The notes below the pieces were generated by a model. The model was not told where the DNA came from. It made no database searches and saw nothing but the letters and a program-made list of their open reading frames with translations. From CAJXVA01 sp963761755 (lineage in GTDB: Bacteria; Myxococcota_A; Polyangia; Nannocystales; Nannocystaceae), in NCBI GenBank assembly GCA_963761755.1, contig CAVXIC010000034.1:186001-250000 (forward strand): 64,000 nucleotides of DNA, in the 5' to 3' direction. The position numbers were made by a program, and so were the translations under genes. Position 1 is the stretch's first letter, and every line of letters starts with the position of its first letter. This document shows positions 43,682 through 55,190 of the stretch, one piece after another.

Positions 43682-44733
43682 GTCACCTCCTGCCCCTCGG
43701 CGCGGAGTTGGCTCGTCGCGATGGCGACGTCGAGGGCCCGGGTCGCGCGCATCCAGTCGACGTGCTCGGTGCCGGCGGCCGGAGCGGTCAGCACGAAGTC
43801 CACCGCCACGCCCTGGTCCTCGCGCTGCACGAGCACCACGACCACGTCCCCATCGGGTCCTTGCCCGTGCGCCTGCCACTGCCCCACCCAGCCGGGCACG
43901 TGGGCCTGCAGCTCGGGGCGCGGCGCTTCCAAGAACGCGCTCAGTGAGCCACCGGCCGCCGCGGTCTCACGGCGTAGCGCCTCGAAGACCCGCTGGCGAC
44001 GCTGCACGGAGCCTGAAGCTGCGGCCTGGACTTGAATCGCGAGCGACGCCCCGCGCTGGACGTCGCGGGCCGGCGTCGCCGCCCACGCCACCCCGCCGTC
44101 ATCGCCCCGGACGCCCTGGCAGTCCCACGACCCCGGCAGGGCGAACGAGAGCAGCGGCCCGTCCCAGGCCACCAACGCCTCGATGCTCCCGCGCTGCGGG
44201 GCTCCGAGATCGAACCCGCGCAGCGAGGCCCACAACGCGTCGTGCCACGCCATCCAGTCGGCCATCCTCGCCTCCGCATCGCAGCGCACCAGCTTCGGGC
44301 CGCTGCGCACCGCCATCGTGCGGCGAAGCAGCACGGTGCCGTCTTCTTCGCGCATGGCACCCAGCTCGTAGCGAGGACCTGCCGGGCCCGGATGCGTGCG
44401 GGCCAGCGCGATCGTCCAGCCCGCCTTGGTGAACAGCCACCGCAACCACTCCAGCGGGTCGACCTCGTACACCAGCGTCTGGCCGCTGACGAGCAGCCGC
44501 GGGCTGTCGAGGTACGGCGGAAGACCGGCCACCGCCAGCACCTCGGGCTGGCCGCGCTTGCGCGGCTGCTGCACCTGCGGATAGGCCATCGCCATCGCGG
44601 CCGGTACCGGAAGGCCGAAGCTCATGGCGCGGTCTTGGAACACCTCGACGCGTCGAAGCTCGTGGGTGCGGAGCAGATGCTCGGGGTCCAGGTCGGGGTG
44701 GCGAAAGAGGGCGTCGGTTCGGTTCTGGCTCAT
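43678..44733 (-). CDS. VgrG/PAAR-operon protein of unknown function
   Basis: 351 residues, ATG overlapping the PAAR gene stop. No signal peptide or membrane helix. The N-terminal ~110 residues include PLEWLRWLFTKAGWTIALARTH; the C-terminal third (RQRVFEALRRETAAAGGSLSAFLE, VVVVLVQREDQGVAVDFVLTAP) alternates helix and strand in a way reminiscent of DcrB/DUF1795-type effector chaperones, but this is weak. From its place between PAAR and the array-side gene, an adaptor, chaperone or immunity role for a secreted effector is the best guess. Confidence 0.55.
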   Translation of the reverse strand: MSQNRTDALFRHPDLDPEHLLRTHELRRVEVFQDRAMSFGLPVPAAMAMAYPQVQQPRKRGQPEVLAVAGLPPYLDSPRLLVSGQTLVYEVDPLEWLRWLFTKAGWTIALARTHPGPAGPRYELGAMREEDGTVLLRRTMAVRSGPKLVRCDAEARMADWMAWHDALWASLRGFDLGAPQRGSIEALVAWDGPLLSFALPGSWDCQGVRGDDGGVAWAATPARDVQRGASLAIQVQAAASGSVQRRQRVFEALRRETAAAGGSLSAFLEAPRPELQAHVPGWVGQWQAHGQGPDGDVVVVLVQREDQGVAVDFVLTAPAAGTEHVDWMRATRALDVAIATSQLRAEGQEVT

Positions 44734-45872
44734 GAGGGGTCCTCGTCGGGGAACTCGATGTCGAAGTCGGGAGCGTCGCAGTCCGTCTCCATCTGCCCCG
44801 CCTCGGTCTTGCGGGGGGGGTTGGGGTCGACCCCGGCCGACTGCTTGGCCGAGCATTTGTTCTTCACCACCAGCCGGGCCTGCACGTCCTCGCCATCGCC
44901 GTCGAGCTCGCCGCGCAGATCCGCGTAGTGCTCGGAGGACCCCTCGATCTCCAGCTCGATGCTGGGACGCTCGGTGTTCTTCAAGATCAGGCCGGCCCCC
45001 CAGCGGCCAACGGGGTTGCCGCCCGTCGCGACCATCAGGCCTCCAGCTACGCCCGTCGCCAGCACGCTGCGCAGGTTCCAGCGCACCGATCCGGTCACTT
45101 TGATCTTCGTGCCCTTCGACCCTACGCGCTCCAGCGGCCCGGGCAGGCCGAAGTAGCGGACCTCCTGCGTGATACAGGGCCTCGCCGGAGGCCCGGCCTT
45201 GACCGTGGGCATGCCACCGATGAGCGGGTTGCAGCCGCCGAAGTGCTCGACCATCCAGTCGCCCGCCCGCAGCAGCGGCACCCCGTTGACGTTCACCGAG
45301 GCGGTGTTGGTGGTCATCCAGCTGCCGGCTTGGGGGATGTGCGGGAGCCCGACGATGTTGGTTCCAGGACACGCCGCCACTGCATGACTGACCGTCAGCG
45401 CTCCGCGGCCACCGATGTTCACGTCGGTCGAGCCGGGTCCGGGCAAGGCCTGGCCCCCGTGCAGCATGGGCTCGGCGACGCGGGCGGCGTACTGCGGTCC
45501 CGGTTGGTGCAGGACGTCGACCGTCCATGGGATGCCGTCGATCTCCCAGCCGGGCAGCTCGAAGCTGAGGTCCTCGGACTCCTCGATGGGATGGTCGAGG
45601 GCCTCGTAGACCATGACCCCGACGATGACCGCCACACCCCACGGCCACCAGCGTCCGCCCTCGTCCTCGATGAGGCTGGAGGCGGCTCCGCCTTCGAGGC
45701 CCTTGTCGAACCGGCCCCGGCCCATCGAGGGAGGCGCGGGCAGCCCGGTCGCCTGTTCGAGCGGACTGCCCGGTGGTCCCAAGAGCCCGGCGAATGCGTC
45801 CTGCGTGCGGCGACGCGACGCGCCGAGCTCGGCCGCCCCCGGCAGCCCCAGCATTTCGTACAGCGTGGTCAT
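44730..45872 (-). CDS. PAAR-domain spike protein with N- and C-terminal extensions
   Basis: 380 residues. After ~75 polar residues there is a membrane segment (WWPWGVAVIVGVMVYEAL). The PAAR-like domain spans ~125-235: PMLHGGQALPGPGSTDVNIGG, TVSHAVAACPGTNIVGLPHI, SVNVNGVPLLRAGDWMVEHFGGC, with the His/Cys expected to bind metal at the spike tip. The C-terminal ~140 residues have a second hydrophobic stretch and an acidic tail, and could be a toxin or docking domain; no toxin motif is recognised. PAAR proteins cap VgrG in type VI secretion; vgrG ends 4 bp upstream. Confidence 0.8.
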   Translation of the reverse strand: MTTLYEMLGLPGAAELGASRRRTQDAFAGLLGPPGSPLEQATGLPAPPSMGRGRFDKGLEGGAASSLIEDEGGRWWPWGVAVIVGVMVYEALDHPIEESEDLSFELPGWEIDGIPWTVDVLHQPGPQYAARVAEPMLHGGQALPGPGSTDVNIGGRGALTVSHAVAACPGTNIVGLPHIPQAGSWMTTNTASVNVNGVPLLRAGDWMVEHFGGCNPLIGGMPTVKAGPPARPCITQEVRYFGLPGPLERVGSKGTKIKVTGSVRWNLRSVLATGVAGGLMVATGGNPVGRWGAGLILKNTERPSIELEIEGSSEHYADLRGELDGDGEDVQARLVVKNKCSAKQSAGVDPNPPRKTEAGQMETDCDAPDFDIEFPDEDPS

Positions 45873-45876
45873 CGGC

Positions 45877-48228
45877 CTAGCAGTTGAGGTTGATCGGTTG
45901 ACCCTTGACGTCCACGAGGCCGCCGGCGTGAATGTCGACGTCGGCCCCGGTCACACCGATGTGACCGCCCTCGATGGCGACGTCGCCGCCTCGGGTCGCC
46001 ACGAGCTTCGTTTTCGGAGCCTCCACCGTCGTCATCTCGTGGCCCGAGACGATGACGCCCTTCCCAGAGGCGATCAGGATTCCGCGCGTCTTGAGGTCGG
46101 CCTGCTGGGCACGTAGCCGCAGGAGGGACTCGCTCTTGGGTCCGCCGAACACCTCGGCCCCCTTGGTGCTCAGCGAGACCCGGCCCGCCGGCGCGGCGAG
46201 CCACATCTGCCGCCCAGCGTTGGCGGTGATGAGTTCGCTGTGCAGCTCGATGCCCTCGGGTGTGAGCTTCAAGCGGGTCTTGCCCACGCGCAGCTCGATG
46301 CTCTCTTGCGCCTGCAGCGTGATGGCCTTGGGGTCCATCGTGAGCACCGAGCGGTCTTGGGCACAGGAGAGTCGGACCTTCCCGGCCGCGTCGGCCTCGA
46401 GCGCGTCCTTCAACGCCCACCGGGCATTCTCAGCGGTCAGCTCGTGGTCGTGCTCTACCGTGCGCCGCTCGTTGCCCGCGACGCTCACCTCGAGGTCGCC
46501 GGGCTGCTCGCCTTCGCCACCAATGTGCACAGTCTCGTTGCCGCCGATGGTCCGGGTCGAGTCCTTGCCAACCCAGAGGCTTCGCGAGGCGCCCACACGC
46601 GTCGACTGAGCCGCCCGCACCACGCTCCGCTGGTTGCGCTGTGCGTGCAGGTACACCTCTTCGCTCCCGGCGGCGTCTTCGAAGCGCAGCTCGTTGAAGC
46701 CCTCACCACCGGGGCTGCTCTGGGTACGCAGCACGGTCGCCGTCTTGGTCTCGGGCAGCGCGCCCGGGGGCACGTTCGTGCCCGTGTACAGGCACCCGGT
46801 CACGACCGGGCGGTTGGGGTCGCCGCCGAGAAAGCCGACGACCACCTCCATGCCCACCCGCGGGATGAAGCTGGCGCCGTAGCCGGGCCCCGCCCAGGGC
46901 GAGAGCACCCGCAGCCAGCACGTCTGGCCCGCCCCTGGAGGGGGCGCATCGTCCCAGTGAAAGCGCACCCGCACCCGGCCGAGGGCGTCGGTGTGCACCT
47001 CCTGGCCTTGGGGGCCCACGACGGTGGCCGACTCGATTCCGGACGCCCGCGGCGTGGGCAGCAGCGGCGGCCGGATGGGGCCGGCGTCCAGCGGCGTCGC
47101 GACGAAGCGGTTGCTGTACGTCGGCGCGACCGGCCCATCATCTCCAGAGCCGACATCGACCTCGGGCACGTCGGCGTGGTGCACGACGCTGAGCACCGCG
47201 TAGCGCTGGTCGAGGTCGGCGTGGGGATGACCCTGCAGCTCGAAGGTCGCTCCGGCGAAGAGGTCGGCCACGTTGCTGGCACCGGTGACCTCCACGCGTC
47301 CGGCCCGCTGCTCATCCAGGCGGCGCATCGCCCAGGCCTCGGTCTCGTTGCCGTGCGGCCCCTCGCTGCCCTTGCCCTCGTCCAGGCGACCGGGGTGATA
47401 GGCCCACACGTGGCCCGTTCGCCCGGGCTCGTCCCCCAGCTCGATGCGGGTCTCGAAGCGCGACGCGCCCGGTGTCTTCCAGTCGCGGGCCCGTACCGTC
47501 ACCCCCTGGGCGTGCACGCGATCTCTGCGTCCCAGGTACTGCACGCTGGGCTCGGTCGCCTCTTCCTCCGTCTCGGGTTCGAAAGACACCAGACCGGGCG
47601 TCGAGGTGGACCGCTCGAGGGGGTCCGCCCCGTAGCTGGGGAGCATCGCGCCCGAGCCAACCAGGACGTACGCGCACGCGGCCCCATCGTCCGCTTGCCC
47701 GTGCAGCAAGCACAGGCCCGCTTCGGAGAGCAGGCGCAGCACGAAGTCGAGGTCGCTCTCGTCCCACTGCACCACGTAGTCCTGCGGCGACAGCTGCGTC
47801 CCCGCCCGCGAGAGGTCCCAGGTCCCACCGTGGTCGGCGAACACCGGGCCCGCGACGGCCTCGAGGACCTCGGGCAGCGTCGCGTCCGAGAAGATGCGCC
47901 GCCGGGTCGAGTACCGCAGCAGGGCCAGCGACGGCTCGATCACCACCCGCACCATCAGCTGGTGATTGCGCGTGGTGACGTACTCCGCCCGCGTCACCAC
48001 GCCGGCGATGCTGCGCGCGGTGACGCCGGGGCGGTCGAGCTCGACCACGGCCCGCGCCCCCAGGAGCGCCTGCACCTCGAGGTCGAGGTCGTCGCTGAGA
48101 AGCTCCGCCGTCGCCTCGAACGGGTGGTCGATGCGCTCGACCAGCTCGAAGCGACGGGTCGCCAGTACCGGCTCGTCGCCGTCGGCCGTGAGCAGGCGGG
48201 TCGTGACTTGGACGGGCTCGAGGCTCAT
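45877..48228 (-). CDS. vgrG: VgrG-type type VI secretion spike protein
   Basis: 783 residues from the ATG that overlaps the upstream stop (ATGA). A gp27-like part (residues ~1-390) has the usual VTRAEYVTTRNHQLMVRVV and DESDLDFVLRLLSEAGLC segments. The gp5 OB-fold follows (ATVVGPQGQEVHTDALGRVRVRF, FIPRVGMEVVVGFLGGDPNRPVV), then a long beta-helix (EVSVAGNERRTVEHDHELTAEN onward). There is no extra effector domain after the helix; the protein ends in GQPINLNC. VgrG trimers form the piercing spike. No core tss genes are in the window, so this is an orphan effector-delivery island. Confidence 0.95.
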   Translation of the reverse strand: MSLEPVQVTTRLLTADGDEPVLATRRFELVERIDHPFEATAELLSDDLDLEVQALLGARAVVELDRPGVTARSIAGVVTRAEYVTTRNHQLMVRVVIEPSLALLRYSTRRRIFSDATLPEVLEAVAGPVFADHGGTWDLSRAGTQLSPQDYVVQWDESDLDFVLRLLSEAGLCLLHGQADDGAACAYVLVGSGAMLPSYGADPLERSTSTPGLVSFEPETEEEATEPSVQYLGRRDRVHAQGVTVRARDWKTPGASRFETRIELGDEPGRTGHVWAYHPGRLDEGKGSEGPHGNETEAWAMRRLDEQRAGRVEVTGASNVADLFAGATFELQGHPHADLDQRYAVLSVVHHADVPEVDVGSGDDGPVAPTYSNRFVATPLDAGPIRPPLLPTPRASGIESATVVGPQGQEVHTDALGRVRVRFHWDDAPPPGAGQTCWLRVLSPWAGPGYGASFIPRVGMEVVVGFLGGDPNRPVVTGCLYTGTNVPPGALPETKTATVLRTQSSPGGEGFNELRFEDAAGSEEVYLHAQRNQRSVVRAAQSTRVGASRSLWVGKDSTRTIGGNETVHIGGEGEQPGDLEVSVAGNERRTVEHDHELTAENARWALKDALEADAAGKVRLSCAQDRSVLTMDPKAITLQAQESIELRVGKTRLKLTPEGIELHSELITANAGRQMWLAAPAGRVSLSTKGAEVFGGPKSESLLRLRAQQADLKTRGILIASGKGVIVSGHEMTTVEAPKTKLVATRGGDVAIEGGHIGVTGADVDIHAGGLVDVKGQPINLNC

Positions 48229-48425
48229 GGGCCCACCGTCCCCACCGCTGCGACGAGCGCGAGGGTTGCCACACTCCCCACGGCCGCCCCCAGGGCCAGG
48301 GACACCACCAGCCCCGCGACGACCCACCGTCGCCGCTGCACCTGGACGTGCCGAGACGGCCGCCAGTGCGCGACCGCCGGGGGCGGCCAGACGCCGACCT
48401 GCATCCACATCCGGGGCCGCGTCAT
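48225..48425 (-). CDS. Small single-pass membrane protein preceding vgrG
   Basis: 66 residues, overlapping both neighbours by ATGA. The second half is one long hydrophobic stretch (WVVAGLVVSLALGAAVGSVA and on to the end), preceded by an Arg-rich turn (HVQVQRRR), so the N-terminus is probably cytoplasmic. Its existence is supported by the double overlap; function unknown. Confidence 0.55.
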   Translation of the reverse strand: MTRPRMWMQVGVWPPPAVAHWRPSRHVQVQRRRWVVAGLVVSLALGAAVGSVATLALVAAVGTVGP

Positions 48426-48601
48426 CGCACCGCCTCCTGAGCCCCTGCGGCCAGCTCGAACAGCGAAACCGCCTGCAGGTCGCCGCGGTCGATCGCGGGC
48501 GTGGCCGGCAGCGGAGACAGGCGCGGCCTGGGATTCACCGTGGATCGGCGCGTAGGCTCGGGTCGACACAGGAACGCGGGCAGGATGCTGCGGGTCTTCA
48601 T
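48422..48601 (-). CDS. Small hypothetical protein, second gene of the vgrG operon
   Basis: 59 residues, rich in Pro and Arg (LCRPEPTRRSTVNPRPRLSP) and ending DLQAVSLFELAAGAQEAVR. Both start and stop overlap neighbours by ATGA, the only real evidence that it is translated. No family recognised. Confidence 0.4.
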   Translation of the reverse strand: MKTRSILPAFLCRPEPTRRSTVNPRPRLSPLPATPAIDRGDLQAVSLFELAAGAQEAVR

Positions 48602-48864
48602 CGCTGCTCCTTCGTCTCGATGACGCCGGTGGCGTTATCGCCGACCTCGAGGGTTTCGTCGGCCCGGAACACCACCCCGCGCGGCGCTCGAAAGCCCCGC
48701 TCGAAGGCGTCCACAAGAACGAGCTGCTTCAGCGTCCTGTCGTCGGTGCGCTCGATGATCACGCCGCCGTACAGAGCAAGCCCCGCTCCGACCCGTGCAC
48801 TGAGTACTTTCAGCACCTTAGATGTGCGCGACGCCGAGGCCCTCGCTCGCTTTTTCGAGGTCAC
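48598..48864 (-). CDS. Small hypothetical protein, first gene of the vgrG operon
   Basis: 88 residues from GTG 48864 (or GTG 48816 within). A basic N-terminus (KKRARASASRTSK) leads to a beta-rich body: ARVGAGLALYGGVIIERTDD, QLVLVDAFERGFRAPRGVVF, ETLEVGDNATGVIE. The stop overlaps the next small gene. No family recognised; the 100 bp upstream contain a 14-bp palindrome (48944-48957) that could belong to its promoter. Confidence 0.5.
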   Translation of the reverse strand: MTSKKRARASASRTSKVLKVLSARVGAGLALYGGVIIERTDDRTLKQLVLVDAFERGFRAPRGVVFRADETLEVGDNATGVIETKEQR

Positions 48865-48964
48865 CTCGACTTTCCGAGGCCCCGCTCATCGCCTTCGCGC
48901 ACGAGTACGGAGCCTCGGGGCGTCAGTCCTCTGGGGCTTCCATCACCTCGAGAGGTGCTCTCCG

Positions 48965-49585
48965 TCATCGAGGACCAAGAGCTGCATCCTGGCCCTCGAT
49001 GAGCCCCATGAGCCGCAGGAAGGATTCTGAGTCGAGGTCGATGGTTTCGCGGAGCGTTGCCCTCGGTCTCAGAACATCGCCGCGGTGTAGGGCCCTGGCC
49101 AGCCCCGCGCCGGATTCGAAGAGGTGCACCCTCGGTAGGACCCGGCTATCGAGCGCGGCCTTGAGGGCCTCCTCTTCAGCTCCGGGATTAGAAACGTCGA
49201 CGTACACCAGCGTGAACTCTTCGAGGTGCTCTCGTACACTGGGATCGCCCAGGACGTCCCGAATCAAGGGGCCCGAACCGACGTCCCACTTCGCGAAGAA
49301 GTAGATGACAACCGGTCGACGGGCGTTCCCGGGCAGGCCGACCAAGACCGCGAGCTCGTCGGTGCTTCGCACACGGACCCAATCCCAGCTTCGCAGTTTG
49401 GCCTCCAAGCTCGGTTCCATCGCCTTGTAGACCCCATCGATGAAGACCCGGAAAGTGCTGCTGCCGAAGCCGCGACGTCGATCCTCCCCATCACCTTGGG
49501 CACAACCGAACAGTCCGAAGAGCAGCACCGACAGGGCCAGAGGCCACGCCACCGTTGCTCGGGAAAGGTGGCGTGGCGGTTTCAT
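48965..49585 (-). CDS. Thioredoxin-fold-like lipoprotein
   Basis: 206 residues from ATG 49585. A signal of its own (TVAWPLALSVLLFGLFGC, lipobox Cys ~31) shows this was a separate gene. The body includes RPVVIYFFAKWDVGSGPLIRD and EEFTLVYVDVSNPGAEEEALK, the strand-helix pattern of a thioredoxin fold, but the usual CxxC is replaced by DVGS, so no disulfide chemistry is expected. In the present sequence the upstream beta-helix gene runs into it without a stop, so it could also be made as the C-terminal part of a 645-residue fusion. Confidence 0.65.
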   Translation of the reverse strand: MKPPRHLSRATVAWPLALSVLLFGLFGCAQGDGEDRRRGFGSSTFRVFIDGVYKAMEPSLEAKLRSWDWVRVRSTDELAVLVGLPGNARRPVVIYFFAKWDVGSGPLIRDVLGDPSVREHLEEFTLVYVDVSNPGAEEEALKAALDSRVLPRVHLFESGAGLARALHRGDVLRPRATLRETIDLDSESFLRLMGLIEGQDAALGPR

Positions 49586-50902
49586 GGGACGGTATCGGCT
49601 CCCGGCGTAGTCGCGCTCGCCGTCGACAGCGGGGCGGGCGTCGCCGTCGAAGTCGAACGGCGGGTCGCCCGTCTCCCAGATTGCGATGTTGGCGAACTCG
49701 GTTTGGCCGGCGGAGGTCAGGGAGTAGTCGCCGCTGGCAAAGCCGGATCCAAACCATTCGGCGGGGGTTTGCGTGCTCTCGGTTGCGGTGTTTTCGAGCA
49801 TGATGCCTCCGCAGGAAACTTCGTCTCCGGTTGTGTTCGTCTCGCTGACGATGAGGCTGTTTCGGATGCTCGCCGAGCCGCTGGCACACTCGACCACCGG
49901 GGCTCCAAAGTTCGCGGTGCGACCAAAGCTGGAGTAGACGGCAACGAGCTCTCCGCTCGACGAAATCGCCGTGGACGTAGTGCCGACTCCCTGGACCATG
50001 CAGTTTCTCAGGAACCCACTGGTGCCCGAGGCGAGCTCGATGCCGCCGCCGTCGTTCCCGGAGACGCGTGTCGAGTCCGCGTACAGCGTCGCGTTCGAGG
50101 CGACCGAGATGCCAACGCCGCTGCTTCCGTCGATGCGGACCCGGTGAAGGTATGCCGTGGAGCCCGCTCCGCTGACCGTGACGATGGGCGATGCGGTGTT
50201 TCCGCTTATCATCCGCTCGGCCGTCGAGTCCGACACGATGGCGATGGTCTTGCCGCCGTCGATGCTGATGGTGTGGAGGGAGCCGCCGTCCGTGAGCACG
50301 ATGGCGTGCTCCGCCCCGTCGTCGACCTCGTCGATGGCCGCCTGGATGGTGCCGGGGTTCCCCGCGTTCACTTCGCTCACCGCTGCCGCGTCGAAGCACG
50401 CACCCGTCGCGATGTTGCACGCGGGGAGGTCCAGGTCCTGGCACTGTTCGTGAAACTCGCACCCGACGCAGGTGTTGGCCTCCACATCGCACAGCGGCGA
50501 GGTTCCTCCGCACACCGACGCATCTTCGGCCGTGCACTGCACGCAGCTCGTCCCGACGCACAGGGGGGCCGTTTCGTCCAGCGTCGCGCAGGCCTCGTCC
50601 GGCAAGGCGGTGGCGTCACACGTGCTGCACGTGCCGTCGACGCAAAACGGCGCCTCGGCATCCAGGCACGGAATGATGTCCGAGCACTTGGGCCCCGTCG
50701 TGCTCGAGGACTCGTCGCCTGTCTCGGTCTCTCCCGTCGTCGGCGCCTCCGTCGACGAGGTTTCGTCCGTCGTTGTGGAGGTCAGTGTCGGGTCCGTGGA
50801 TGACGACGCCTGGCTCGTCGTCGTCGAATCTATCCCGCTTGCGTGTTCTGAACCGCAAGCGCCAAGAAGTGCGGCCAAGGCGAACAGCCCTCTACGGTAC
50901 AT
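49586..50902 (-). CDS. Beta-helix surface lipoprotein (copy 2), reading through into the next gene
   Basis: About 439 residues before the fusion point. Signal MYRRGLFALAALLGAC (lipobox Cys 16), Ser/Thr linker, Cys-rich modules (FCVDGTCSTCDATALP, LCVGTSCVQC, TCVGCEFHEQC), then a right-handed beta-helix (IDGSSGVGISVASNATLYAD, SGNDGGGIELASGTSG). The last part ends DYAG followed by SRYRP instead of the ADVP-stop of copy 1: a one-base difference near 49598 shifts the frame past the stop, fusing it with the downstream lipoprotein gene. The start overlaps the end of copy 1. Probably an outer-surface protein. Function unknown. Confidence 0.7.
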
Positions 50903-52388
50903 CGGCTCCCGCGTAGTCCATCGCTCCGTCTTCGGTCGGGCGAAGGTCGCCGTCGAAGTCGAACGGCGGGTCGCCCGTCTCCCAGATTGCGATGTTCGCA
51001 AACTCGGCTTGGCCGGCGGGGGTCAGGGAGTAGTTGCCCGAGGAGAAGCCCGGTCCGAACCAGTCGGCGGGCGTTTGCGTGCTTGCGACCTCGGTGTTCT
51101 CGAGTGATGCCCCTGCGCACGCGATCTCGTCACCTGTGGTGTTGGTCTGGTTGACGATGAGGCTGTTTCGCACCGTCGTCGCGGCGCCGCCGGAGCACTC
51201 AAGGACAGGGTCCCCGAAGTTTGTGTCTCGCCCTAGAGTCGTGAAGAGAAGGTCCAACAACCCCCCCGATGAGATTGCTGCGCTGTCGCCTCCGTCGCCC
51301 GCCACCATGCAGTTCCTCAGGAACCCACTGGTGCCCGAGGCGAGTTCGATGCCGCCGCCGTCGTTCCCGGAGACGCGTGTCGAGTCCGCGTACAGCGTCG
51401 CGTTCGAGGCGACCGAGATACCAACGCCGCTGCTTCCGTCGATGCGGACCCGGTGAAGGTATGCCGTGGAGCCCGCTCCGCTGACCGTGACGATGGGCGA
51501 TGCGGTGCTTCCGATGATGCTCCGCTCGGCCGTCGAGTCCGACACGATGGCGATGGTCTTGCCGCCGTCGATGCTGATGGTGTGGAGGGAGCCGCCGTCC
51601 GTGAGCACGATGGCGTGCTCCGCACCGTCGTCGACCTCGTCGATGGCCGCCTGGATGGTGCCGGGGTTCCCCGCGTTCACTTCGCTCACCGCTGCCGCGT
51701 CGAAGCACGCACCCGTCGCGATGTTGCACGCGGGGAGGTCCAGGTCCCGGCACTGTTCGTGAAACTCGCACCCGACGCAGGTGTTGGCCTCCACATCGCA
51801 CAGCGGCGAGGTTCCTCCGCACACCGACGCATCTTCGGCCGTGCACTGCACGCAGCTCGTCCCGACGCACAGGGGGGCCGTTTCGTCCAGCGTCGCGCAG
51901 GCCTCGTCCGGCAAGGCGGTGGCGTCACACGTGCTGCACGTGCCGTCGACGCAAAACGGCGCCGCCGGGTCGTCGCATTCGTCGCTCTCCATACACTCGG
52001 GGCCGGTCGTCGTGCTCGGCCCCGAGTCGGTCTCCCCCTGCGTCGTGCTCGTCGGTGGGTCTTCCGTCTCGGGGCCGCTCGAGCTGCTTCCATCTGATGC
52101 CGTCGGGTTGGTGCAGCCCTCGTTGCCGATGCCGCACTCTTGGCGACATTCCTGCGTAGGCTGCTCAGCGACGCAGGCGTAGCGAGTGCTCAGCTCGAGC
52201 CCTGAGGCGGAGATGCAGGGCTCGGTACTCAGGACGCAGTACGGCGCGTCAGGGTCGAGGCGCTGGCAGTACGCGTCGCCATCATGCTGACCGCAGTAGT
52301 CTTCGTTGACGGTCACGGTCGTCTCGAGGCACGCGGTCGTGCAACACGTCAGCAAGGAGATGGTGAGGGCGACTCGGAGATTGGTCAT
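50892..52388 (-). CDS. Beta-helix surface lipoprotein (copy 1)
   Basis: 498 residues from ATG 52388. The signal TNLRVALTISLLTCCTTAC ends in a lipobox-like Cys. An extra N-terminal Cys-rich region (YCGQHDGDAYCQ, ECRQECGIGNEGC) absent from copy 2 comes first, then the Ser/Thr linker and the same Cys modules and beta-helix as copy 2, almost identical over ~215 residues. It ends DYAGADVP-stop, with the ATG of copy 2 inside the last codons. Fourth gene in the kinase operon; probably exported and surface-displayed. Confidence 0.75.
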   Translation of the reverse strand: MTNLRVALTISLLTCCTTACLETTVTVNEDYCGQHDGDAYCQRLDPDAPYCVLSTEPCISASGLELSTRYACVAEQPTQECRQECGIGNEGCTNPTASDGSSSSGPETEDPPTSTTQGETDSGPSTTTGPECMESDECDDPAAPFCVDGTCSTCDATALPDEACATLDETAPLCVGTSCVQCTAEDASVCGGTSPLCDVEANTCVGCEFHEQCRDLDLPACNIATGACFDAAAVSEVNAGNPGTIQAAIDEVDDGAEHAIVLTDGGSLHTISIDGGKTIAIVSDSTAERSIIGSTASPIVTVSGAGSTAYLHRVRIDGSSGVGISVASNATLYADSTRVSGNDGGGIELASGTSGFLRNCMVAGDGGDSAAISSGGLLDLLFTTLGRDTNFGDPVLECSGGAATTVRNSLIVNQTNTTGDEIACAGASLENTEVASTQTPADWFGPGFSSGNYSLTPAGQAEFANIAIWETGDPPFDFDGDLRPTEDGAMDYAGADVP

Positions 52389-52392
52389 GACG

Positions 52393-53231
52393 TTAGAACC
52401 TTCCTTGGATGGACACTCCAGCGAAGCCACTGGACAGCGTTGGGGAGATGGCGGTGGATTTTTTCTTCGCGCGCGCGCCTTTGACGAGCCCGGTGACCAG
52501 CAAGGCGACGCCCGCCGCCGCGAGGCCCGAGCCCACGACGAGCATGGGAACGGTGGTCGAGCGGGGATATCCCTGCCGCTCGGAGCTCAGACCGCGCTCG
52601 ACGCTCCCGGCCGAGCCAGCCTCGTCATACAAATGCATCCAGACCCCCGCGCCGAGCGTTGCCGCCCCTGCGACGAGGACCCCGGCGCCAGCCCACACCA
52701 GCGGTGAGATCTTGGCTTCGGTGGAGCGGGGGCCATCGACGGACCCCGACTCGGGCGGACCCGCATCGGGCGGAGGCACAACCTCTTCGCGAGGGAGCAG
52801 CTCGAGCACCTTGGGCACGCCCGACAGCGCGCATTCCACCAGCTCGGCTTCCCCTTTGGAGACGCACAGCGTCACCTCTTCGCCCGCCACCTCGCCGTCG
52901 ATCAGAACCTCGATGTGTGTGCCGTAGTCGCTGACGGCGCTCTCCGCGTTTGCCTCAGGATCGCCTTCGGCCACGCTGCGAACATGAAACACGAGCACCG
53001 TGCCCGAGTCGTCATCGAGCTCGACGTCGTGGACCGCGAGCTCACGTCGTGCTGCGGCCTGGAGCTGCGGCTCCAGCCGATCGATGCGACTCGAAGCGAC
53101 GCCTTCAAACTGCGTCTCAACCGCAACGGGTCGATAGGTGAAGGAGGGTGCTTCGGGTGCGGCAGAAGCCGGCAACGACACCATGAAGACGGAGGCGAAG
53201 GCCCCTGCGGCGCATGAGAGGTGGTTCTTGG

Positions 53232-53235
<4 letters not shown>
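52393..53235 (-). CDS. Exported membrane protein of the kinase operon
   Basis: 280 residues from GTG 53235, preceded by AAGGAG and overlapping the kinase stop (GTGA). Signal peptide (CAAGAFASVFMVSLPASAA), a periplasmic region (~25-190) with ELDDDSGTVLVFHVRSVAEG and an acidic Pro-rich spacer, then two membrane helices (SPLVWAGAGVLVAGAATLGA and MLVVGSGLAAAGVALLVTGL) and a short C-terminal tail. This plan is common for PEGA/TPR-type hypothetical proteins in Nannocystis-group genomes, but no named domain is seen. Confidence 0.6.

Positions 53236-55186
<1,951 letters not shown>

Positions 55187-55190
<4 letters not shown>

Noticed and set aside
48944..48957. 14-bp palindrome CACCTCGAGAGGTG upstream of the vgrG operon
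   Set aside because: A possible operator, but short palindromes are common in sequence this GC-rich and no second site was seen.
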